64,000 bases of DNA from Enteractinococcus helveticum (GCF_001657475.1 NZ_LXEY01000022.1:186001-250000), one strand, 5' to 3'. Numbered from the stretch's first letter, positions 23,602-33,258 are shown. The notes: generated by a model not told the origin, from the sequence alone. Made by a program: numbers and translations.

Positions 23602-24909
23602 TTGTTCAGCACGATAGCCAGGGTGTTCAAGACCCCCGATCTGCGGACCAAGATCCTATTTACCTTGGCGGTCATCGCCATTTACCGGATCGGCGTCTTC
23701 GTTCCCGCCCCAAGTGTCGACTACGGCAACGTACAAATGTGTCTGGCTCAAGGTGACACCACCGGCGGACTGTACTCATTCGTCAATATGTTCTCCGGTG
23801 GCGCGCTGCTCCAGGTATCCATCTTTGCCCTGGGCATCATGCCCTACATCACCGCATCGATCATCACCCAGCTGCTGCGCGTGGTCATACCCGCCTTTGA
23901 ACGCCTCCAGAAGGAAGGCCCCGAAGGCCAGGCTCGTCTGACCCAGTACACTCGCTACCTGACCGTAGGGCTGGCACTGCTCAACGCGACCACCATTGCC
24001 ACCCTGGCACGCTCTGGAGCGCTGCTGAACTGCAACGTCTCCCTGCTCAACGACGACAGCATCTGGGCGACCCTGCTCCTGGTGATGACGCTCGCCATGG
24101 GCGCCATCGTCATCATGTGGATGGGCGAACAAATCACCGAACGCGGCGTGGGCAACGGCATGTCGCTGATGATCTTCGTATCCATCGCTGCTGGCTTCCC
24201 AGCAGGTTTGGCTGCCATCTGGCAGACCCAAGGCTGGCGCATCTTCGGCCTGGTCATGGTCGTAGGCATTGCTATTATGATGCTGATCGTATTCGTCGAA
24301 GACTCCCAGCGTCGCATTCCCGTCCAGTACGCGCGCCGTCAGATTGGTCGTCGTACCGTGGGTTCGACCACGACCTACATTCCGATTAAAGTCAACATGG
24401 CCGGCGTGATCCCAGTGATTTTCGCCTCCTCAATACTGATGCTGCCGCAGATCCTGATCCAGTTCAACATGCCCACCGACGGCAGTGAACCTGCCGGCTG
24501 GATCGTGTGGCTACAGCAGTACTTCGGCACCGGATCCCACCCGCTCTACATGGCCGTGTTCTTCCTGATGACGATCTTCTTCACGTACTTCTACGTGACC
24601 ATTACCTTCAACCCCCAAGATGTTTCGGATAATATGAAACGTCAAGGTGGTTTCATTCCTGGGGTTCGAGCCGGTCGTCCAACCGTTCAGTACCTGGAAT
24701 ACGTCATCTCGCGGGTAACCTTTGTTGGCGCGATCTATCTTGGTCTGATTGCTATGATCCCTCTGATCGCATTCGTGCTGATCGGTGCCGATCAAAACTT
24801 CCCATTCGGGGGCGTCTCGATCTTGATTATGGTTGGTGTAGCCTTGACCACGATCAAGCAGATCGACGCACAAATGGAACAACGCCATTACGAAGGCCTG
24901 CTCCGCTAG
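23602..24909 (+). CDS. secY: Preprotein translocase subunit SecY
   Basis: 435-residue SecY, the pore of the Sec translocon, with ten predicted membrane helices. The start is TTG at 23602, four bases after AGGAGG (23592-23597); the product then begins with FSTIARVFKTPDLRTK as in relatives. The frame is open 33 codons upstream without family similarity. The plug and lateral-gate helices are intact, and the cytosolic loop with TFNPQDVSDNMKRQGGFIPG is present. It is followed 48 bases later by adk. Confidence 0.97.
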   Translation: MFSTIARVFKTPDLRTKILFTLAVIAIYRIGVFVPAPSVDYGNVQMCLAQGDTTGGLYSFVNMFSGGALLQVSIFALGIMPYITASIITQLLRVVIPAFERLQKEGPEGQARLTQYTRYLTVGLALLNATTIATLARSGALLNCNVSLLNDDSIWATLLLVMTLAMGAIVIMWMGEQITERGVGNGMSLMIFVSIAAGFPAGLAAIWQTQGWRIFGLVMVVGIAIMMLIVFVEDSQRRIPVQYARRQIGRRTVGSTTTYIPIKVNMAGVIPVIFASSILMLPQILIQFNMPTDGSEPAGWIVWLQQYFGTGSHPLYMAVFFLMTIFFTYFYVTITFNPQDVSDNMKRQGGFIPGVRAGRPTVQYLEYVISRVTFVGAIYLGLIAMIPLIAFVLIGADQNFPFGGVSILIMVGVALTTIKQIDAQMEQRHYEGLLR

Positions 24910-24957
24910 GCTGGAACACAACCACACGAGACCCAAAGATCAAGGACAGGACAATCT

Positions 24958-25575
24958 ATGACACGTTTGCTCATCATGGGCCCTCCAGGGTCAGGCAAAG
25001 GCACCCAAGCGGTACGTATTGCAGACAAAATGGCCATCCCGGCGATCTCGACCGGAGACATCTTCCGTTATAACGTCAAAGAGCTCACTGAGCTTGGCAA
25101 AGAAGCCAAAGGCTACATCGATGCAGGCGACTTTGTACCCGACGACGTCACCAACCGGATGGTCGCAGATCGTCTGAACCACAAAGACGTTGCAAACGGT
25201 TTCCTCCTTGACGGCTACCCACGCACCCAGGGGCAGGTCGAAGCACTCAATAAGATCATGGACGACAAAGGTGAAGACCTCACAGCAGTCCTGGTCTTGG
25301 AAGTACCTGACGAAGAAATCGTCGAACGCCTCCTGGCACGCGCCGAAACCGAAGGCCGCTCCGATGACACCGCAGAAGTCATCCAGCACCGCCTGGATCT
25401 CTACCACCAAGAAACCGCTGACTTGATTGAAGGCTACGTCGAGCAGGGAATTGTCGGTCGTGTTGACGGCACCGGAGCCATCGACGACATCACCGAACGT
25501 CTGCTGCAGACCATCTACAATATCCGTGCGCGGACCGGAACACTGCCGGTCATCAAACCTCGCTCTGGTGAGTAA
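24958..25575 (+). CDS. adk: Adenylate kinase
   Basis: 205-residue kinase that interconverts AMP, ADP and ATP. The P-loop GPPGSGKGTQ is at residues 8-17, and the AMP-binding segments STGDIFRYN and LDGYPRTQGQ are present. The LID domain is the short form: AETEGRSDDTAEVIQHRLD replaces the long zinc-type insert. The gene follows secY in the usual actinobacterial order and ends at a strong terminator. Confidence 0.97.
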   Translation: MTRLLIMGPPGSGKGTQAVRIADKMAIPAISTGDIFRYNVKELTELGKEAKGYIDAGDFVPDDVTNRMVADRLNHKDVANGFLLDGYPRTQGQVEALNKIMDDKGEDLTAVLVLEVPDEEIVERLLARAETEGRSDDTAEVIQHRLDLYHQETADLIEGYVEQGIVGRVDGTGAIDDITERLLQTIYNIRARTGTLPVIKPRSGE

Positions 25576-25590
25576 ACAAAAAGCGTGTTG

Positions 25591-25624
25591 AAAAACCGAC
25601 CCGACACATATCGGGTCGGTTTTT
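25591..25624 (+). terminator. Strong terminator after adk
   Basis: A perfect 14-base stem (25591-25604 with 25611-25624) has a 6-base loop and ends in TTTTT. It separates secY-adk from map. Confidence 0.92.
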
Positions 25625-25752
25625 CGCTGCCCAACGATACCTTCGGCCGTGGTTGGCAACTGTTGGCCCGACGCACTACGCTGGGTGAGTATTCAGCCGA
25701 GTCAACCCGCCCAATCACCGCCTGCCCGAAACACAAGAAATCAGCAACAGGA

Positions 25753-26577
25753 ATGTCACGACAAATAGAACTCAAAACCGATGCGCAGCTGGCTACCATG
25801 CACAAAGCCGGCCTAATTCTCCACCAAGGGCTCGACGCGGTCGTGGCAGCAGCACAACCCGGCGTGACCACCGCACACCTCGACCAGGTCTTCCGCACGG
25901 TACTGGCTGATAACGGTGCCACCTCCAACTTCTTGGGATATCACGGATTCCCCGCAACCATCTGTGCCTCCGTCAATGACGAGGTCGTTCACGGCATCCC
26001 GGGGGAGCGGGTCCTGCAAAACGGTGACATCATCTCCATCGACGCCGGTGCAGTGATCAACGGCTGGCACTCCGACTCAGCTCGATCCGTTATCGTCGGA
26101 ACACCTGACCCCGCGGATGCACGCTTATCAGCAATCACCGAAGAAGCCATGTGGGCGGGTATCGCAGCTTTTGCTCAAGCCAAACATGTCGGTGAAATCG
26201 GTAATGCCATCGAAGACTACGTTCGAGCTCAACCGGGCGAGCCTCTGGGCATCCTGGAGGACTACGTTGGCCACGGTATTGGTTCAGCTATGCATCAAGC
26301 ACCCGATGTCTTCAACTACCGATCCGGCATGCGCGGTCCACGTGTCAAAGCCGGCATGGTCTTGGCTATTGAACCAATGCTTGTTCGTGGCGATATCGAC
26401 ACGAAAACCCTCGACGACGACTGGACTGTTGTCACACTTGATGGTTCGAATGCCTCACAGTGGGAACACTCGGTGGCGCGCCACAAGGAAGGTATCTGGG
26501 TCATTACCGCGCCTGATGGCGGGGCAGCCAATCTCGCCCGCTACGGTGTAACGCCGGTGCCGATCCCACAAAACTAA
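25753..26577 (+). CDS. map: Methionine aminopeptidase, type I
   Basis: 274-residue metallopeptidase that removes the first methionine from new proteins. The metal ligands are recognisable: two aspartates in DAGAVINGWHSDSARS, histidine in GHGIGSAMHQAPDVF, and glutamates in AIEPML and QWEHSV. ATG at 25753 is chosen because the protein then begins like relatives (MSRQIELKTDAQLATMHKAG); the frame stays open 56 codons upstream through the adk terminator, which is not plausible coding. The Shine-Dalgarno site is poor, since AGGA abuts the ATG. No SH3-binding N-terminal zinc finger is present. Confidence 0.93.
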   Translation: MSRQIELKTDAQLATMHKAGLILHQGLDAVVAAAQPGVTTAHLDQVFRTVLADNGATSNFLGYHGFPATICASVNDEVVHGIPGERVLQNGDIISIDAGAVINGWHSDSARSVIVGTPDPADARLSAITEEAMWAGIAAFAQAKHVGEIGNAIEDYVRAQPGEPLGILEDYVGHGIGSAMHQAPDVFNYRSGMRGPRVKAGMVLAIEPMLVRGDIDTKTLDDDWTVVTLDGSNASQWEHSVARHKEGIWVITAPDGGAANLARYGVTPVPIPQN

Positions 26578-26594
26578 CTCACTGTCAATAGCGT

Positions 26595-26624
26595 TTGGCA
26601 TTATTTGGCAACATGCGCTAACAT
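26595..26624 (+). promoter_or_regulatory. Putative infA-rpmJ promoter
   Basis: TTGGCA (26595-26600) is followed after 18 bases by TAACAT (26619-26624). It lies between map and infA. A second TTGGCA at 26605-26610 overlaps the spacer. A start near 26631 would give a leader of about 130 bases. Confidence 0.4.
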
Positions 26625-26760
26625 AGTACCTTGGCTGATTCTGCCTTTAAGTTCATCGGTGTGTCCGAAAAAGCTCAAGAACGAATCCGCTCATAAACGC
26701 ATGCTTTTGTGATTGTCCGGCTCGACAACGTGCCGGAACGATTGCAGGAGATAACAGATT

Positions 26761-26991
26761 GTGGAGGACATGGCTAAAAAAGAAGGCGTCATTGAAGTTG
26801 AAGGAACCGTTTCAGAAGCGTTACCAAACGCTATGTTCCGGGTCCGGCTAGATAACGACCACATTGTGCTTGCCACCATTTCAGGAAAAATGCGTCAACA
26901 CTATATTCGCATTTTGCCTGAAGACCGTGTGGTGGTCGAGCTTAGCCCATACGACCTCGAACGAGGCCGTATTGTCTACCGCTACAAATAA
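26761..26991 (+). CDS. infA: Translation initiation factor IF-1
   Basis: An S1/OB-fold factor that covers the ribosomal A site during initiation. Two starts are in frame: GTG at 26761 (76 residues), ten bases after AGGAG, and ATG at 26770, which gives the canonical 73-residue form starting [12 protein letters not shown] but with only two bases after GGAGG. The first is listed because of its better ribosome-binding site. The core [21 protein letters not shown] and [20 protein letters not shown] is intact. rpmJ follows 36 bases later. Confidence 0.96.
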   Translation: MEDMAKKEGVIEVEGTVSEALPNAMFRVRLDNDHIVLATISGKMRQHYIRILPEDRVVVELSPYDLERGRIVYRYK

Positions 26992-27027
26992 CACTATCCA
27001 CCTCTGGAACGCTCAAGGAGGAACCCT

Positions 27028-27141
27028 GTGAAGGTTCAACCAAGCGTGAAGCGGATCTGCGATGACTGCAAGGTTATTCGCCGCCACGGCAATGTCATGG
27101 TGATCTGCTCTAACCCACGCCACAAACAGCGCCAGGGCTAA
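27028..27141 (+). CDS. rpmJ: 50S ribosomal protein L36, zinc-binding form
   Basis: 37-residue L36 starting [18 protein letters not shown]11, C14, C27 and H33 form the zinc site of the C+ type of this protein. GTG at 27028 follows GGAGG with a six-base spacer. It is in the conserved place between infA and rpsM. It is too short to be found by an ordinary length cutoff. Confidence 0.97.
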   Translation: MKVQPSVKRICDDCKVIRRHGNVMVICSNPRHKQRQG

Positions 27142-27365
27142 GCCCCAGCGCAATATACATAGGCCCACCATGGGCCGCAGCAACACAGAGCATCAAGCTC
27201 AACCTTCGGACAAGACAAAGGCCGAAGACTTACCCGCCAAGTCCAGGACACTGTTTGGGATGTGTCGAGTTCTTCACATCCCGCATTGCACCGCTTGGCC
27301 GGAGTTATCCCGGGTAAGGACGTGTTGTTGAAGACCTTTGTCATAAAGAACAGGAGAACGGCCAT
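27142..27365. other. 224-base spacer between rpmJ and rpsM
   Basis: No gene is seen. A small dyad GGCCCA/TGGGCC (27162-27167 with 27171-27176) lies just after rpmJ, but it has no T run. AGGAG just upstream of rpsM is a good ribosome-binding site. A promoter for rpsM is possible, but none stands out. Confidence 0.4.
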
Positions 27366-27734
27366 ATGGCACGTCTAGCAGGCGTTGATATTCCACGTGA
27401 AAAGCGTGTCGTCATCGCTCTCACCTACATTTACGGTGTTGGCAACAGCCGAGCAGTCCAGATTCTGGAAGCTACCGGCGTAGACGCAAGTACTCGCGTC
27501 AAAGATCTATCCGATGACGAAATGATCAAACTGCGCGACTACATCGAAGGCAACCTTCAGGTCGAAGGTGATCTGCGCCGTGAAGTTGCAGCAGACATTC
27601 GTCGCAAAGTCGAAATTGGTTCCTACCAGGGGCTGCGCCACCGTCGTGGTTTGCCAGTCCGCGGCCAGCGCACCAAGAACAACGCTCGTACCCGTAAGGG
27701 CCCGAAGAAGACTGTTGCAGGACGCAAGAAGTAG
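27366..27734 (+). CDS. rpsM: 30S ribosomal protein S13
   Basis: 122-residue S13, which touches P-site tRNA and the L5 bridge. [21 protein letters not shown] and the C-terminal [19 protein letters not shown] are diagnostic. It is followed 57 bases later by rpsK. Confidence 0.98.
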   Translation: MARLAGVDIPREKRVVIALTYIYGVGNSRAVQILEATGVDASTRVKDLSDDEMIKLRDYIEGNLQVEGDLRREVAADIRRKVEIGSYQGLRHRRGLPVRGQRTKNNARTRKGPKKTVAGRKK

Positions 27735-27791
27735 TCACTTCTGCTCCCACCCCGTATTTACCAATTCAAGCTTTTTGTAGGAGAGCATTCT

Positions 27792-28190
27792 ATGGCAAAG
27801 CCACGCGGTGCGGCCCCACGTAAGGGACGTCGCTCCAAGAAGAATATTACTCAGGGCCAAGCCCACATTAAATCAACCTTTAACAACACCATCGTTTCGA
27901 TCACCGACACCACCGGTGCTGTCATCTCTTGGGCCTCCGCCGGAGAGATGGGCTTCAAAGGTTCCCGTAAATCAACCCCGTTCGCTGCTCAAACCGCGGC
28001 TGAGCATGCTGCTAAGCGCGCCCAGGAACACGGGATGCGTAAAGTTGACGTCTTTGTCAAAGGCCCAGGCTCCGGTCGCGAAACTGCGATTCGTTCACTG
28101 CAGGCCGCAGGTCTGGAAGTCGGCTCCATCCAGGACGTCACTCCAGTTGCACACAACGGTGCACGCCCTGCCAAACGTCGTCGCGTCTAA
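27792..28190 (+). CDS. rpsK: 30S ribosomal protein S11
   Basis: 132-residue S11, a platform protein near the E site and the mRNA exit. The motif [20 protein letters not shown] and the C-terminal [17 protein letters not shown] are complete. rpsD, which follows rpsK in many bacteria including mycobacteria, is not here; rpoA is next. Confidence 0.98.
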   Translation: MAKPRGAAPRKGRRSKKNITQGQAHIKSTFNNTIVSITDTTGAVISWASAGEMGFKGSRKSTPFAAQTAAEHAAKRAQEHGMRKVDVFVKGPGSGRETAIRSLQAAGLEVGSIQDVTPVAHNGARPAKRRRV

Positions 28191-28229
28191 GGCTTTTGAG
28201 CACACCACAACCAACGCTCAACAGCCATG

Positions 28230-28259
28230 TTGACCAACGGTCGTGGATTAATCTAGAAA
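28230..28259 (+). promoter_or_regulatory. Putative rpoA promoter
   Basis: TTGACC (28230-28235) is followed after 18 bases by TAGAAA (28254-28259). Downstream, GCGCGC arms at 28284-28289 and 28305-28310 can pair just before the rpoA ribosome-binding site. It would add transcription for rpoA-rplQ inside the cluster. Confidence 0.35.
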
Positions 28260-28325
28260 TAATTTCCATCGTTTCCCCCAACTGCGCGCATCAAATGGCG
28301 GATCGCGCGCCGAAAGGAAATGTCA

Positions 28326-29318
28326 GTGCTCATTGCACAGCGCCCCACGTTGACTGAAGAACCCGTTTCAGAAACCCGGTCCCGTTTCGTCCTCGAACCA
28401 CTAGAACCGGGCTTCGGCTACACTCTCGGTAACTCACTGCGTCGAACCCTGCTGTCGTCGATCCCAGGTGCCGCTGTCACCTCGGTTCGTATCGATCAGG
28501 TTCTACACGAGTTCACCACCATCCAGGGTGTTAAAGAAGACGTCACTGAAGTCATCTTGAACGTCAAGCAGCTGTCGGTCTCATCTCACCACGATGAGCC
28601 AGTAGTTGCTTACCTGCGCAAGCAGGGACCAGGTGTCGTGACCGCAGCTGATATCACCCCACCGGCAGGTGTTGAGATCCACAACCCGGATCTGCACATC
28701 GCTACCCTGAATGAAAAGGGCAAGTTCGATATGGAATTGACCATCGAACGTGGCCGTGGGTACGTAACCGCTGCACAGAACAAATCCCCAGATGCCGAGA
28801 TCGGCCGTATCCCGGTTGACTCCATCTACTCACCAGTATTGACCGTCACCTTCAAAGTCGACGCTACCCGTGTGGAGCAGCGCACCGACTTCGACAAGCT
28901 GACCATCGATGTTGAAACGAAGCCATCCATGGCCCCACGCGACGCACTGGCCTCGGCCGGTTCAACCCTGGTTGAACTGTTTGGCCTGGCGCGTGAACTC
29001 AATGTTGAAGCTGAAGGTATCGAAGTTGGCCCATCGCCTGTCGATACCAGTGTTGCAGCAGATCTGGCACTGCCAGTAGAAGACCTGGAACTTACCGTCC
29101 GGTCCTACAACTGCCTGAAACGCGAAGGCATCAACACTGTTGGTGAGCTTGTAGCACGTTCCGAAACTGACCTGATGGACATCCGCAACTTCGGTGCAAA
29201 ATCCATCGACGAAGTCAAGGAAAAACTCGAGGGTCTCGGTCTGTCGCTCAAAGACGGTGGCCCTGGAAGCTTCGACTCGCCTTTTGACTCCCAGGAGTCA
29301 AACGAGTACGGGCTCTAA
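28326..29318 (+). CDS. rpoA: RNA polymerase alpha subunit
   Basis: 330-residue alpha subunit. GTG at 28326 is chosen over the ATG at 28320 because AAAGGA (28313-28318) is seven bases upstream and the product starts [12 protein letters not shown] as in relatives. The N-terminal dimerisation domain includes [20 protein letters not shown]; the C-terminal domain, which binds UP elements and activators, includes [20 protein letters not shown] and [13 protein letters not shown]. It is followed by rplQ after 60 bases. Confidence 0.98.
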   Translation: MLIAQRPTLTEEPVSETRSRFVLEPLEPGFGYTLGNSLRRTLLSSIPGAAVTSVRIDQVLHEFTTIQGVKEDVTEVILNVKQLSVSSHHDEPVVAYLRKQGPGVVTAADITPPAGVEIHNPDLHIATLNEKGKFDMELTIERGRGYVTAAQNKSPDAEIGRIPVDSIYSPVLTVTFKVDATRVEQRTDFDKLTIDVETKPSMAPRDALASAGSTLVELFGLARELNVEAEGIEVGPSPVDTSVAADLALPVEDLELTVRSYNCLKREGINTVGELVARSETDLMDIRNFGAKSIDEVKEKLEGLGLSLKDGGPGSFDSPFDSQESNEYGL

Positions 29319-29378
29319 GACATATTTGAACCACTGATTCCCTGCACATAGTGCCGGGAGATCATACAAGGAGAATTC

Positions 29379-29930
29379 ATGCCAACCCCAACCAAAGGAC
29401 CGCGCCTGGGCGGCGGCCCGGCACACCAGCGTCGTATGCTGGCGAACCTGTCGGTCAGCCTGTTCGAACACAAGTCCATCAAGACCACGTTTACTAAGGC
29501 AAAGCGTCTGCAGCCTTACGCCGAGCGTCTCGTCACCTTCGCAAAAGCAGGTGACCTAGCCTCGCGTCGTAAGGTACAGGGTCTGATCGCCGGTAACTCG
29601 CGCACAAACAAATCTGTTGTGCACGAACTGTTCACCGTCATCGGCCCAGCCATGGCGAACCGCGAAGGTGGATACACCCGTATCACTAAGATCGGTAACC
29701 GCGCTGGCGACAACGCCCCAATGGCAGTCATTGAACTGGTCATGGAACCAGTTTCGCCAAAACAGGCTGTAGTTGCTGAAGCAGAAGCCGTTGCTGAAAC
29801 CGCAGTTGACGAAGCACCAGCAAAAGAAGCTGTTGAAGTCGAAGAAGCTGTTGAAGTTGACGAAACCGTAGAAGCCGAAGAGACCGAAGAAACTGCTGAA
29901 GCAGCCGATAAGGCTGACGAAGACAAGTAA
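29379..29930 (+). CDS. rplQ: 50S ribosomal protein L17 with acidic C-terminal tail
   Basis: 183-residue protein. Residues 1 to about 118 are a normal L17 ([20 protein letters not shown]). The last 60 or so residues are a low-complexity tail made almost only of E, A, V, D and T, ending DKADEDK. The E. coli protein is about 127 residues; acidic or alanine-rich tails occur in other actinobacteria. The tail is in frame with strong codon bias, so it is not a frameshift artefact. It is the last gene of the alpha group, followed by a terminator. Confidence 0.96.
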   Translation: MPTPTKGPRLGGGPAHQRRMLANLSVSLFEHKSIKTTFTKAKRLQPYAERLVTFAKAGDLASRRKVQGLIAGNSRTNKSVVHELFTVIGPAMANREGGYTRITKIGNRAGDNAPMAVIELVMEPVSPKQAVVAEAEAVAETAVDEAPAKEAVEVEEAVEVDETVEAEETEETAEAADKADEDK

Positions 29931-29950
29931 GTCCTCTCAACGGAACCCGT

Positions 29951-29981
29951 AAAAGCCCCGCACATACTGTGCGGGGCTTTT
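29951..29981 (+). terminator. Strong terminator after rplQ
   Basis: A perfect 14-base stem (29951-29964 with 29968-29981) has a 3-base loop and TTTT in the right arm. It separates rplQ from truA, which starts 40 bases later. Confidence 0.92.
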
Positions 29982-30020
29982 ATGATTACCCGTCGTTGTA
30001 CAACGACTACACTGACACGT

Positions 30021-30884
30021 ATGCATGACCAGAGCACTTATCGGATTCGCATCGACTTGGCATACGATGGGACCGCCTACCATGGGTGGGCCACACAACC
30101 TGGACTTGCCACTATCCAAGAGACCGTAGAAGACGGCTTAGCCACCATTTTTCGCCAGCCGGTAGCCACCACCGTCGCCGGACGTACCGATGCCGGGGTG
30201 CATGCAGCCAATCAAGTCATACATTTCGATATTCCGACAGCACTCTGGGAAAAATTGCCCGGTAATCACCGTATGCGGCCCGCTGAGACAGCGATGGTGA
30301 CGAAGCTCAACGGTGTGCTGGCCAAAACATCTGGTGCGATCCGCATTCGCACAGCCCAGATAGCTCCCGAAGGCTTTGATGCCCGATTCTCGCCGATTGC
30401 GCGCAGTTATCGGTATCGGATCGCACTGGAAGAGCTTGACCCCCTCACCCGACACTTCACGTATCACCATCGCAAAGCCCTGGACATTGATCGCATGGTT
30501 GAGGAAATTTCTGGGATAGAAGGTTTGCATGATTTCGGGTCATTTTGTAAGCCTCGACCAGGTGCAACGACCATTCGAACACTGCAAGAATTTCGGATCA
30601 CCCGCGATGAAGCTGTGATAACACTCCATCTAACAGCTGATGCATTTTGTCATCACATGGTTCGAGCTCTGGTGGGAGCCCTGCTGCGGGTCGGCGATGG
30701 TTCACGCGAAACAGGTTGGTTACGTAAGCGCCTGACGAACCCTGCGCGCGATTCCGATATGGTCCTGGCACCGGCCCACGGGCTCATCCTTGACCACGTG
30801 ACGTATCCGGCCGACGAGCAGCTCGGCGCGCGTGCAGCGCAGACTCGAGCCAAACGTGACCCTACGATGCTGCCTTACGACTAA
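30021..30884 (+). CDS. truA: tRNA pseudouridine(38-40) synthase TruA
   Basis: 287-residue enzyme that makes pseudouridine at positions 38-40 in the anticodon arm. The catalytic aspartate is in GRTDAGVHA at about residues 53-61. RIRIDLAYDGTAYHGWATQPG opens the protein, and FCHHMVRALVGALLRVGDG is the conserved C-terminal motif. ATG at 30021 is chosen; the frame extends 13 codons upstream into the terminator. Its last 23 bases overlap the end of the convergent LysR gene. Confidence 0.95.
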   Translation: MHDQSTYRIRIDLAYDGTAYHGWATQPGLATIQETVEDGLATIFRQPVATTVAGRTDAGVHAANQVIHFDIPTALWEKLPGNHRMRPAETAMVTKLNGVLAKTSGAIRIRTAQIAPEGFDARFSPIARSYRYRIALEELDPLTRHFTYHHRKALDIDRMVEEISGIEGLHDFGSFCKPRPGATTIRTLQEFRITRDEAVITLHLTADAFCHHMVRALVGALLRVGDGSRETGWLRKRLTNPARDSDMVLAPAHGLILDHVTYPADEQLGARAAQTRAKRDPTMLPYD

Positions 30885-31770
30885 TCCGCCGGGCTGCTTC
30901 GGTGATGACGGCGACCACAGCGGCAGTATTCGCGGTGACTTCATGCTGATCGGTTACCAGTTCCAACCGCGTCGTGGGACGACCGGTAATTGGCTTGGTT
31001 ACCACGCCGGGGAAGGAAAACGAAGAAAACGAGGCGGGAAGAATCGAGGCGCCGACTCCGGCGGCAACCAGCCCCATAACGTTTTCCTGGTTAACGGCCC
31101 GCTGGACAATTCGCGGTGAGCGCCCCAGGGGGTGGAAGATCTCCATGATATTGGTGACGTAGCCTGGCATCGACTGAAATGGAAATAAGACTAATGGCAT
31201 TTGGATGAGATCTTCTGACGAGATCTCATCTTCTTTAGCCAACGCGTGATTGGAGGGGAGTACAGCTACGAGCTGCTCCGTTAGAAGTGTTGAAAATTGC
31301 AACCCCGATTGCAGGGGAGCATCCCGCATGATGCCGATATCTAAACGATTCTCTAACAGTGCTTCGACCTGTTCACCGGTGGCCATGGGCTGGAGGTCTA
31401 GATGAATGCCTGGGTGTTGTAGACGCATGTCACGCACACTGGCCGGGACGAGTTCATAACTGGCCGAAGAAACGAATCCAACCCGTACCCGACCGCGCCG
31501 TCCGGCTTTGATCTCGCGAATGTCTTCAACGGCCTCTTCCAAATCTTGCAAGATCGGGCGGATAAGATCCCGGAAGCGGGCTCCCTCGGAGGTCAATGAG
31601 ACGCGGCGAGAGGTGCGATCGAACAGCGAAACGCCCAGTTCTTCTTCTAACCGCTTGATATGTACGGTCAAAGGTGGCTGCGAAATATGCAGGCGAGCTG
31701 CGGCCCGGCCAAAGTGTAATTCTTCGGCGACTGCCATGAAATATTCCAGTTGACGTAATTCCACGATCAT
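30862..31770 (-). CDS. LysR-family transcriptional regulator
   Basis: 302-residue regulator. Residues 4-63 form the winged helix-turn-helix DNA-binding domain (LRQLEYFMAVAEELHFGRAA and ISQPPLTVHIKRLEEELG). Residues 90-295 form the periplasmic-binding-like effector domain. The recognition region resembles CatR/BenM-like regulators of aromatic degradation, but no such genes lie next to it and the ligand is unknown. It has no apparent partner operon: divergently, across 355 bases, lies rplM. Its stop overlaps the end of truA by 23 bases. Confidence 0.9.
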   Translation of the reverse strand: MIVELRQLEYFMAVAEELHFGRAAARLHISQPPLTVHIKRLEEELGVSLFDRTSRRVSLTSEGARFRDLIRPILQDLEEAVEDIREIKAGRRGRVRVGFVSSASYELVPASVRDMRLQHPGIHLDLQPMATGEQVEALLENRLDIGIMRDAPLQSGLQFSTLLTEQLVAVLPSNHALAKEDEISSEDLIQMPLVLFPFQSMPGYVTNIMEIFHPLGRSPRIVQRAVNQENVMGLVAAGVGASILPASFSSFSFPGVVTKPITGRPTTRLELVTDQHEVTANTAAVVAVITEAARRISRKAAS

Positions 31771-32125
31771 TCCTTCTGGCCGGAGCCCATCAGACCGACC
31801 ACCACAACTCTATACCCACGAGCATCGCGGCTGGTCGGGACAAAGAAGCATGACCGTCCACAGTCGTTTTGCGATGAATGGTGATCCGTAGTAACATGGG
31901 TAGCTGTTGTGCGTGTCCTCCCGGATCGCAAGCGCAGCAGCACCCGACGCAGTTGCATCGTCGTTAGGGTCGTTGCGGCACCGGGAAGATCGGACCCGGC
32001 TTCACGCCAGCCCTCACCTGGTGTACCGGAGATGCACTGTCAACTTAACAGCAGAGTCGCGCTTATGGTTCTCACGACCATCCGGTTCTGCTGACCGAAC
32101 ACCGACATACGAAGGCTAATACATA
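31771..32125. other. 355-base divergent spacer between LysR gene and rplM
   Basis: No gene is seen. It must hold the rplM-rpsI promoter (see 31869-31897) and the LysR gene promoter. A LysR binding site of T-N11-A type cannot be picked out reliably by eye. Confidence 0.5.
31869..31897 (+). promoter_or_regulatory. Putative rplM-rpsI promoter
   Basis: TTGCGA (31869-31874) and TAACAT (31892-31897) are separated by the ideal 17 bases. The predicted leader before rplM is about 220 bases. Confidence 0.38.
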
Positions 32126-32569
32126 GTGCGTACGTTTACACCAACGCCAGACGACGTTGATCGTCAATGGCACGTCATTGACGCCACCGATGTGGTGCTG
32201 GGACGTCTTGCCAGCCAGGTGGCAACGCTGCTGCGCGGCAAGCACAAGCCCACATTTGCACCTCACATGGACATGGGTGATTACGTCATCATCCTCAACG
32301 CTGAAAAAGTAGCGCTGACCGGTGCCAAGCTGGAACAGAAAAAGGCTTACCGTCACTCCGGTTACCCGGGTGGCCTGACCTCAACCACCTACGCTGAACT
32401 GCTGGAGAAAAACCCAGTTCGCGCGGTTGAAAAAGCCATCAAGGGCATGCTGCCATCGAACCGTCTCTCCGACCAGGTTATTAAGAAACTCAAGGTCTAC
32501 GAAGGTTCCGATCACCCGCACGCGGCCCAGCAGCCAAAAGAATTTATCATCGACCAGGTCGCCCAGTAG
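32126..32569 (+). CDS. rplM: 50S ribosomal protein L13
   Basis: 147-residue L13, one of the earliest assembly proteins of the large subunit. GTG at 32126 gives [25 protein letters not shown] lies ten bases upstream. The motif [20 protein letters not shown] and the C-terminal [11 protein letters not shown] are typical. rpsI follows 22 bases later, the conserved pair. Confidence 0.97.
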   Translation: MRTFTPTPDDVDRQWHVIDATDVVLGRLASQVATLLRGKHKPTFAPHMDMGDYVIILNAEKVALTGAKLEQKKAYRHSGYPGGLTSTTYAELLEKNPVRAVEKAIKGMLPSNRLSDQVIKKLKVYEGSDHPHAAQQPKEFIIDQVAQ

Positions 32570-32591
32570 GCCCTGAGTTCAAGGAGAACCC

Positions 32592-33089
32592 ATGACTGAA
32601 AACGTCAATGAGATCACTGAGGACCAGGAGCTGACCAGCTACACCTCGGAATCTGATGCCCCAGTTGCTACACAAGAAGTTAGCGAACGCCCAGCACTGA
32701 CCCAATCCGGTCAGGCCGTTGGTCGTCGCAAGCGCGCCATTGCCCGTGTCCGCCTGGTCCCAGGTACCGGAACATGGAAGATCAATGGTCGCGAACTCGA
32801 CTCATACTTCCCGAACAAACTGCACCAGCAGGAAGTCAACGACCCATTCCGTCTACTTGAGCTCGAAGGCGCCTACGACGTCATCGCTCTGGTCCACGGT
32901 GGTGGCCCATCCGGTCAAGCCGGTGCTGTCCGCCTGGGCGTTGCTCGTGCACTCAACGAAATCGACCGCGAGAACAACCGTGGCCCGCTGAAGAAAGCTG
33001 GCTTCCTGACTCGTGACGCTCGTGCAGTTGAGCGCAAGAAGGCCGGCCTCAAGAAGGCCCGTAAAGCTCCACAGTACTCGAAGCGTTAA
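32592..33089 (+). CDS. rpsI: 30S ribosomal protein S9
   Basis: 165-residue S9, whose C-terminal tail reaches the P-site tRNA. The core begins at about residue 40 ([19 protein letters not shown]), and the conserved end [12 protein letters not shown] is complete. The first 38 residues are acidic and polar; such an extension is common in actinobacteria. A terminator follows 15 bases later. Confidence 0.98.
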   Translation: MTENVNEITEDQELTSYTSESDAPVATQEVSERPALTQSGQAVGRRKRAIARVRLVPGTGTWKINGRELDSYFPNKLHQQEVNDPFRLLELEGAYDVIALVHGGGPSGQAGAVRLGVARALNEIDRENNRGPLKKAGFLTRDARAVERKKAGLKKARKAPQYSKR

Positions 33090-33104
33090 TTCGCCAGAAC
33101 TGTT

Positions 33105-33140
33105 CAAAACATCCGTCAACCTGTGTTGGCGGATGTTTTG
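33105..33140 (+). terminator. Strong terminator after rpsI
   Basis: A 16-base stem (33105-33120 with 33125-33140) contains one G-U pair, a 4-base loop and TTTTG at the end of the right arm. It closes the rplM-rpsI unit before the metabolic block. Confidence 0.9.
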
Positions 33141-33258
33141 CTTTAACCACCCGCACACGTGCGCTTGACTTCGCGCACAGGAACAGTGTTGTAGACCTCA
33201 TCAAAACGCTACGATCAAAGATGACCAACCCGATCGTCAAAGGTGTGATGCGACAACA

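Noticed and set aside
25585-25752. 56-codon upstream extension of map
   Set aside because: It runs through the adk terminator stem and has no similarity to the family.
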